Of a DNA stretch of 40,000 bases, positions 34,760-40,000 are shown one piece after another. Below the pieces are notes generated by a model. That model had not been told where the DNA came from and made no database searches. It was given only the letters and a program-made list of their open reading frames with translations. The DNA is from Planctomycetaceae bacterium. Its GTDB lineage: Bacteria; Planctomycetota; Planctomycetia; Planctomycetales; Planctomycetaceae. Both the position numbers and the translations under genes were made by a program. The number at the start of each line of letters is the position of its first letter. The first letter of the stretch is position 1. The stretch is taken from contig JAIXZD010000288.1 of the NCBI GenBank assembly GCA_027489895.1, positions 1 through 40,000 on the forward strand, written 5' to 3'.

Positions 34760-35800
34760 ATGGATCCTCACGCCAGTCGCTATGCGAAGCAGATCCTGTT
34801 TCACGGGATCGGAGCCGAGGGGCAGGTCCGACTGGGGCAGGCGTCCGTCCTCGTGGCAGGCTGCGGGGCACTGGGAACGGCGCTCGTCGAGGGACTGGTG
34901 CGGGCCGGGGTGGGGCGTGTTCGGCTCGTCGATCGCGACTTCGTGGACCTGAGCAACCTCCAGCGGCAGGTCCTGTTTGACGAGGACGACGTCGCCCGTG
35001 GGCTTCCCAAAGCGGTCGCGGCGGCGAACAAACTCGGTCGCATCAACCATGAAGTGACGGTCGAACCACTTGTCACAGATATCGGTCCCGACAACGTGCT
35101 GGCGCTGTTTCAGGGGATGGACCTTGTTCTGGATGGCCTCGACAACTTCGAGACGCGGTTCCTGCTGAACGATGCCAGCCTGGAAACGGGAATCCCCTGG
35201 ATTTACGCCGGGTGTCTGGGCGCACATGGCCAGACGATGCCCGTGATTCCGGGGCAGACCGCCTGCCTGCGGTGTCTGATTGAATCGCCACCCGACCCTG
35301 GCACCGCCGACACCTGCGATACCGCCGGCATCATCCAGCCGATTCTCTCAGCGATCACCGCGCTCCAACTGGTCAACGCGTTCAAGTTGCTGGTTGGCCG
35401 AGGCGACGAGATCGAACCCGTGCTGACCCTCGTCGACGTCTGGGACAACAGCCATCGCAAGCTGAGACTGGGAACCGCCCAAGAGCGCCAGTCCTGCCCG
35501 GCCTGCGGACTGGGACAGCGCGACTGGCTGAAGGGGGAGCGCGTCGCCCGGTCGAGCGTGCTTTGCGGACGGAACGCCGTCCAGATCAGTCCCGCCGAGC
35601 GGCTGCGACTCTCGCTCGACGATCTCGCGACGAGGCTGGCTCCGGTAGGAACCGTCCTGCAGAATGCCTTTCTGCTCCGACTGGAGCCGACGGGAACCGA
35701 TTATCAGATCACGCTGTTCCCCGATGGCCGCGCGATCATCAAAGGGACTGAAGACCCGGTCGTCGCCCGTTCGGTGTATGCTCGCTATGTCGGAGCGTGA
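34760..35800 (+). CDS. ThiF/MoeB/HesA-family adenylyltransferase (E1-like)
   Basis: The 346-residue protein has the ATP-binding GCGALG (34-39), the R-x3-Q region NLQRQ (66-70) with K84, and GLDNFETR. Two zinc CxxC pairs (C169/C172 and C246/C249) and the conserved Cys in TCDTAGI (C186) match the catalytic thiol of ubiquitin-activating-like enzymes. These enzymes adenylate the C-terminal Gly-Gly of ThiS or MoaD for sulfur transfer in thiamine or molybdopterin synthesis. No thiS or moaD partner is adjacent, so the pathway is unresolved. The C-terminal ~90 residues, in place of a rhodanese domain, form a small alpha/beta domain with FPDGRAIIKGTEDP. Confidence 0.92.
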   Translation: MDPHASRYAKQILFHGIGAEGQVRLGQASVLVAGCGALGTALVEGLVRAGVGRVRLVDRDFVDLSNLQRQVLFDEDDVARGLPKAVAAANKLGRINHEVTVEPLVTDIGPDNVLALFQGMDLVLDGLDNFETRFLLNDASLETGIPWIYAGCLGAHGQTMPVIPGQTACLRCLIESPPDPGTADTCDTAGIIQPILSAITALQLVNAFKLLVGRGDEIEPVLTLVDVWDNSHRKLRLGTAQERQSCPACGLGQRDWLKGERVARSSVLCGRNAVQISPAERLRLSLDDLATRLAPVGTVLQNAFLLRLEPTGTDYQITLFPDGRAIIKGTEDPVVARSVYARYVGA

Positions 35801-35881
35801 ACGACTCTCGGCCTCTCGGCCTGTTGCCCATCCGTCGGATTTGACGTTTCCCCCGTCCTGTCAGCCCTTTCCACCCGTCCG

Positions 35882-36712
35882 ATGACCGTTCCCGCTCATC
35901 GATCGCCACCCCGGCTCCGCCTTGTCCCCGTCCTTCGCGGCGTTGGCACGGTGGTCCTGTTCGCCGTCCTCGCGATGTTGCTCTTCCCCGCGACGCGCAG
36001 GTCACCGCACCGCCCGTTGCAGATGACCTGCTCGCAGCGACTGGCGCAAATCGGCCTCGCCGTGCGCCGGTACGCCGTGCTTCACGACACCTATCCCACC
36101 GCGGCGATCGTCTCAAGCGAGGGCCAGCCGCTCCTCAGTTGGCGCGTCGCCATCTTGCCGCATCTGGGGTACGCCAGCCTCTACCGCCGGTTTCGGCTGA
36201 ACGAATCGTGGGATAGCCCGCATAACCTCCCGTTGCTGCACGAGATTCCGTCGGTCTATCGCTGTCCCCTTCACCGGGACCTGCCGATGACTCAGACCAG
36301 TTACCTCGGAATCGTGGGGCCAAGAGCCGCGTTCGTCGATGCCCGGCTGGGGGCCGCCAATTCCGACCTGCTGGACCCGTTGGTCTCGACGATGATTGTT
36401 GCCGAATCGGCGAAGGTCACCGTCCCTTGGACCAAGCCCGCCGATTGGGACGCCGAAGACATCGACCGGCTGATTTCGCCCCTGGGAATTCGCAGCCATC
36501 ATTCCAGCGGTGGATTCACGCTGTTTGCCGACGGCAAAGTCCATCTCTACAGCGAGGCCATCCCGCTCGAAGCATTCAAGGCGACACTCACACGCAGCGG
36601 TAGAGAAACGGTCACCTGGCCGATCGTCGTCGAGTCGCTGCCCGACCCAGAGGAATTCACCGAGGCGGACGTTCCCCCGACTACGACGAACTCCGCACAG
36701 CCCTCCCCGTGA
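35882..36712 (+). CDS. DUF1559-like membrane-anchored protein without pilin leader
   Basis: The 276-residue protein has an N-terminal membrane anchor (about 20-36) but no G-F-T-L-x-E prepilin site. The body is a shortened DUF1559 pattern: CSQRLAQIGLAVRRYAVLHD, SWRVAILPHLGYASLYRRF, VYRCP, TSYLGIVGP, and HHSSGGFTLFADGKVHLYSE near the end. Since the pilin helix has been replaced by an ordinary anchor, it cannot be assembled as a pseudopilin, so this is a repurposed or relic form. It follows the ThiF-like gene by 81 bases. Confidence 0.82.
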   Translation: MTVPAHRSPPRLRLVPVLRGVGTVVLFAVLAMLLFPATRRSPHRPLQMTCSQRLAQIGLAVRRYAVLHDTYPTAAIVSSEGQPLLSWRVAILPHLGYASLYRRFRLNESWDSPHNLPLLHEIPSVYRCPLHRDLPMTQTSYLGIVGPRAAFVDARLGAANSDLLDPLVSTMIVAESAKVTVPWTKPADWDAEDIDRLISPLGIRSHHSSGGFTLFADGKVHLYSEAIPLEAFKATLTRSGRETVTWPIVVESLPDPEEFTEADVPPTTTNSAQPSP

Positions 36713-36777
36713 ATTGGTCCTCGGTTTTCCCGGGAACGCCGTTCGCCGGGTGACACCCGAATCTGCGAGGCCGCCGC

Positions 36778-37452
36778 ATGTTGACCGCCCTGTTGGAATT
36801 GACCCGCAACTGGCCTCATCCACTCGCAGCACTTTGGCTGGACGCGGTCGATCCCGACCAGTCGACAGTGCCCGCGTTCGGTCCGGAAATTCGATCGCCG
36901 CGCGGTCCCCAGGCCCTGGCGCTCGCCCCACAGATCGACGATCTGTTCCCACAACCTGGAGGCCGCGAAGCACAGTTGGCCCGCGTCGCGGTTCGCGCGG
37001 GACTATTGCTCTGGAACGACCAGTTCGATGCAGCGCACGAGGCGGCTCAATCGGTCGAAGGCGAAGGAGCAGGACGTCTCGGCGACTACTGGCACGCCAT
37101 CCTGCATCGGCGAGAACCAGACTACGGGAACGCCCGCTATTGGTTGAGACGCGTCGGCCCTCACCCCGCTCACGCGGCGCTCGACCAGTGGCTCGCCCCA
37201 CGCTTCGAACTGCTTCTTCCCCAACCGTCCGATGTAGGGAAACCCGCAGTGACAGGGGGCTTGTCCGAGGATGCCGCCTGGCTTCACCGCGTGACATCTC
37301 CCCACTGGAACGCCGATGCGCTGGTCGGTCTCTGCGAAACCTGCGCCCAGCGACCCGCCAGCAGCTCGCTGGTCCGCCTCGTGGAACTCCTTCAGGCCGC
37401 CGAGATGACGCTTCTGATGGATCATTCACTCCAGGCCGCACAATCGGACTAA
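36778..37452 (+). CDS. Hypothetical protein, 224 residues
   Basis: The product is soluble and mostly helical, with no signal peptide or membrane helix. The most distinctive stretch is DYWHAILHRREPDYGNARYW followed by LRRVGPHPAHAALD. I recall this style of sequence in uncharacterised bacterial proteins but cannot assign a function. ATG 36778 has GAGG eight bases upstream. It sits 65 bases after the DUF1559-like gene, and codon use is like that of its neighbours, so it is likely real. Confidence 0.75.
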   Translation: MLTALLELTRNWPHPLAALWLDAVDPDQSTVPAFGPEIRSPRGPQALALAPQIDDLFPQPGGREAQLARVAVRAGLLLWNDQFDAAHEAAQSVEGEGAGRLGDYWHAILHRREPDYGNARYWLRRVGPHPAHAALDQWLAPRFELLLPQPSDVGKPAVTGGLSEDAAWLHRVTSPHWNADALVGLCETCAQRPASSSLVRLVELLQAAEMTLLMDHSLQAAQSD

Positions 37453-37597
37453 TCCGGAGCGACGGAGGCTGTTCCTGCAATCACCCGCCGTTCTGATCAC
37501 GGTCTTGGCCCGGAATCCACGAATCGGCCAAAAAGGGTCTGCCCCGCGGAAGTCGATACTGCTCACAATGCCTTTGACCAAGCGGCCCCTCCACAAT

Positions 37598-37625
37598 GGG
37601 AGCCGGAAGCGTTAGCGCCCGGAGG
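37598..37625 (+). repeat. Dispersed 28-bp intergenic repeat, copy D
   Basis: GGGAGCCGGAAGCGTTAGCG followed by CCCGGAGG differs from copy B by one base. The 3' flank CTGAGCGACTC resembles the flank of copies A and C. It lies about 80 bases before the VWA gene. Confidence 0.85.
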
Positions 37626-37702
37626 CTGAGCGACTCACTCCGTCCCTTGACGCTCCGAACAGTCATCCCCGCCGAAATCTTCCTGGCCACACTGAATTCG
37701 CC

Positions 37703-38662
37703 ATGTCCGCCGTTCCCGCCAACCTGTCTCGGTCGCGCACCGCATCCGGACAGGTCACCGCTCGGGAACCTGCCGATCGAACCAGCCCGCCGCCGAGCAG
37801 CAATCATCGCCCGTTCGACTGGCGATCAGACCGCGCCCACGCGTTTGTCATCTCCGCCACTCTGCATCTGGGGCTGGGATTGGTGCTCGCCGTTTGGACC
37901 ATGCAACCGGCCAACAACGACTTGCCATTGGAAATGCTGGGCGGTCTGACCACCGGAACAGAACCCGTCCTCTGGGAGTCCACTCCCCCCATCCTGAAGC
38001 TCACCCCCCAGGACCAGGGCAGTTCCGAACCCGTCGATCCATTGCCCGGCTTCGATCCCCAACTCGCGTTCGACACGGCCGGAACCCCTGCGCCCGACGC
38101 GTCCATCGGCGAGGCGGCCGGAGCGGCCTCGTTCGAGACGGCCAAGGAGGGGGACGTCGCATTTTTCGGCTCGACCTCCACCGCCCGCTCGTTTGTCTTC
38201 GTCGTCGACCTCTCCGGGAGCATGCTCACCAACCGCCGTTTCGAACGCCTGGTCCGGGAACTGACCGCCACGATCAACGCGCTCCAGCCCGGGCAGCAAT
38301 TCAGTGTGGTCTTCTTCAATGATCACCCCTTGCCGCTCTTCTCTCCGCGGGCGGCGCAAGGTCTGATTGACGCCTCCCGAGCGAACAAACAACGCGCGAT
38401 TCGCTGGATCAAAAGCCGGAAGCCGGATGGTCTGACCAACCCCGACCTGGCCCTCGAAATGGCCCTGGCGATGCGGCCGGGCGCGATCTATTTTCTCACC
38501 GATGGCGAGATTCTCGACGCCGACATCCTGATCGCTCGTCTTGCCCGCTGGAACGCGGCCTCCACGCCCATTCACACGCTCGCATTCGAGTCGCGTGCCG
38601 GAGAAGATGCGTTGATTCGCATCGCTCGCGACAGTGGAGGCACGTACCGGTTTGTCCGCTGA
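37703..38662 (+). CDS. Membrane-anchored VWA-domain protein
   Basis: The 319-residue protein has a basic N-terminus and one membrane helix (about 47-66). A Pro/Thr/Gly-rich extracytoplasmic linker precedes a C-terminal von Willebrand factor A domain (about 163-319). The MIDAS is complete: D169-L-S171-G-S173, with a T at LTNP and a D in FLTDGEI. Such domains bind protein partners through a metal ion. The MoxR/DUF58 pair in the window is a possible but distant functional relative. ATG 37703 lacks a strong ribosome site. The next gene begins within or just after its end, indicating co-transcription. Confidence 0.88.
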   Translation: MSAVPANLSRSRTASGQVTAREPADRTSPPPSSNHRPFDWRSDRAHAFVISATLHLGLGLVLAVWTMQPANNDLPLEMLGGLTTGTEPVLWESTPPILKLTPQDQGSSEPVDPLPGFDPQLAFDTAGTPAPDASIGEAAGAASFETAKEGDVAFFGSTSTARSFVFVVDLSGSMLTNRRFERLVRELTATINALQPGQQFSVVFFNDHPLPLFSPRAAQGLIDASRANKQRAIRWIKSRKPDGLTNPDLALEMALAMRPGAIYFLTDGEILDADILIARLARWNAASTPIHTLAFESRAGEDALIRIARDSGGTYRFVR

Positions 38663-38687
38663 AATCCCTCCGTCTCAGGCAGCCGAC

Positions 38688-40000
38688 GTGACCGCGTCCG
38701 GCCCGGCCACGCTGCCGCCGATCGACCCGCTCGTCACCGCGCCTTTTTCGCCTGGGACCTTTTGGCGACTGCTCCAGTGTTTCGGCCCGGCCGCCGTCGC
38801 CGCTTCGGTCAGCATTGGTGCCGGGGAAACGATCCTCGTGGTTCGCGCGGGAGCCTGGTCCGGGTACCAGCTCCTGTGGCTGATGGCGCTGTCGTGTTTC
38901 CTCAAGGGGGCTCTGCTGACTTATCTGCTGGGACGTTACACCGTTATCAGCGGAGAGCCGATGGCCCAGCGCCTCGCCATGCTCCCTGGTCCCCGCGGCT
39001 GGTTCCTCTGGACGGTGCTTTCGCTGGAACTGGTCACCGCGCCACTCTATTGGACCGCGATCGCCAAGCCCTGCGGCGTGCTGCTCGCCTATCTCTGCCT
39101 CCCCGCCGCCTGGGCCGATCCCACCGTCGTCTGGCTGTTGCGAAATGTCGTGACCAGTTCCCTCGTGCTGGCCGCCATTGGAATCGGGTTCCGGCTCACC
39201 TACCAGAATCTGGAACGGGAACAGGTCTGGCTCTGCGGACTCCTTGTGCTTGGCACGATGGCCGGCACCACCCTCGTGTTCTGGCAACGGCCTGAGTTCG
39301 GTCCCATGTTGCTCGGCTGGATTCCCCGCCCGTTCGAGCCGGCCGCCTGGGCCTCTGACGACGTCAAACGCAATCCCTGGCTGACGTTAGCGACAATTTT
39401 TGCCTACGTCGGCAATACGACCCTGGGATACGTCGTCTACGCCAACTGGGTCGGCATGCACCGCTGGGGCATGACCGCGCATCCCGAAATCGAATCGCTC
39501 TGCCGACGGGCACGTCAGCGAGGCCGCGTTGATTACCTGCCCACCGATCCGGCCGACGTGGCCAAGCTGCGACAGACAACCCGCCTGCTCAAGTGGGATG
39601 CCGGCGTCGGAGCGGTCGTGCTGCTGGCCGTCTCGGCTTCGTTCCTCGCGAGTGGGGCCGCCGTGCTGTATCGCCAGCAGTCAGAAGAGTTTGCGGCTGG
39701 GCGACCCGTCTCATCGTTTGACGGGTGGTCGCTCCTGACCGATCAGGCCGCCGTCTGGAACGTCATCCACCCGGCCCTGGTCTGGGTCTACTACGGCGTG
39801 ATTTTCATCGCCCTCTGGGGGACGTTGCAGTCTTTTCCCGAAATCTACGTGCGGGTGATGGAGTCGTTCCACGTCGCGCTTCGCCCCGACCGCCCGGCGC
39901 CCATCGCCACATTCCAACGGTGGATTGGCGCCTGGTTGGCCGTCGCCTGCCTCTTGCTCATCTGGACCGATGCGAAATTCGATCTGCTGACCCAACTGGT
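38688..40000 (+). CDS. Nramp-like divalent metal transporter homologue (3' end cut by window edge)
   Basis: At least 437 residues of a polytopic membrane protein are visible, with eight or more hydrophobic helices and a cytoplasmic loop around EIESLCRRARQRGRVDYLPT. The first helix region, GPAAVAASVSIGAGETILVV, and a later FAYVGNTTLGYVVYANW correspond in position to TM1 and TM6 of Nramp transporters. The canonical DPGN and MPH metal motifs are replaced. The family call is therefore tentative, and manganese or iron transport should not be assumed. Starts GTG 38688 and TTG 38652 (overlapping the VWA stop) are both possible. The C-terminus lies beyond the window. Confidence 0.7.
   Translation, partial: MTASGPATLPPIDPLVTAPFSPGTFWRLLQCFGPAAVAASVSIGAGETILVVRAGAWSGYQLLWLMALSCFLKGALLTYLLGRYTVISGEPMAQRLAMLPGPRGWFLWTVLSLELVTAPLYWTAIAKPCGVLLAYLCLPAAWADPTVVWLLRNVVTSSLVLAAIGIGFRLTYQNLEREQVWLCGLLVLGTMAGTTLVFWQRPEFGPMLLGWIPRPFEPAAWASDDVKRNPWLTLATIFAYVGNTTLGYVVYANWVGMHRWGMTAHPEIESLCRRARQRGRVDYLPTDPADVAKLRQTTRLLKWDAGVGAVVLLAVSASFLASGAAVLYRQQSEEFAAGRPVSSFDGWSLLTDQAAVWNVIHPALVWVYYGVIFIALWGTLQSFPEIYVRVMESFHVALRPDRPAPIATFQRWIGAWLAVACLLLIWTDAKFDLLTQL

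Overview
The window is GC-rich, gene-dense bacterial DNA with the hallmarks of a planctomycete (order Planctomycetales). These include DUF1559 pseudopilin-type proteins, a LEPR-like N-terminal export signal on a large surface protein, DUF1570 and PGPGW proteins, a redoxin/cytochrome c fusion, long c-type cytochrome peroxidases, and many short GC-rich intergenic repeats. The genus cannot be fixed from the sequence alone. No transposase gene, CRISPR array, rRNA operon or replication origin was seen.

Left third (1-16470, all minus strand). The truncated 3' part of a redoxin/cytochrome c gene lies at the left edge. It is followed, reading leftward from 10802 to 1360, by a type II secretion (T2SS) operon in the order gspE-F-G-H-I-J-K-L-M. 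From G to M the genes overlap by 4 bases or nearly abut. The last gene appears to join a GspM/PilO-like part to a C-terminal GspC/PilP-like part; no separate gspC is visible. The secretin gene gspD lies upstream (13268-16468). It is separated from gspE by a di-haem cytochrome c peroxidase gene that has its own strong terminator. A prepilin peptidase is not in the window.

Middle (16944-22665). A plus-strand set encodes a Tat-exported multicopper oxidase, a SCO1/SenC copper chaperone-like thioredoxin-fold protein, and a large surface protein with DUF5648-type repeats. A strong hairpin separates the first two. Next come the C-terminal remnant of a tyrosine recombinase and, on the opposite strand, an initiator tRNA-Met with its own promoter and terminator. 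This resembles the scar of an old tRNA-targeted integrative element.

Right half (22985-40000). Here lie a VOC-family protein, a DUF1570 metallopeptidase-like protein, a MoxR/DUF58 pair, a PGPGW membrane protein, a Cys-rich mini membrane protein, SppA, a DUF1559 pseudopilin with a small lipoprotein, a 51-residue gene, an M16 peptidase, and a final plus-strand run. That run is a ThiF/MoeB-type enzyme, a DUF1559-like protein lacking a pilin leader, a conserved-looking hypothetical, a VWA protein, and an Nramp-like transporter cut by the right edge. Intergenic spaces carry at least four copies of a ~28-bp dispersed repeat and other inverted repeats.

Functionally, the window combines an envelope-export machine (T2SS plus pseudopilins), redox and copper proteins of the periplasm, and envelope quality-control proteins (SppA, M16, MoxR/DUF58). 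All functions are inferred from motifs read by eye; no database search was run.
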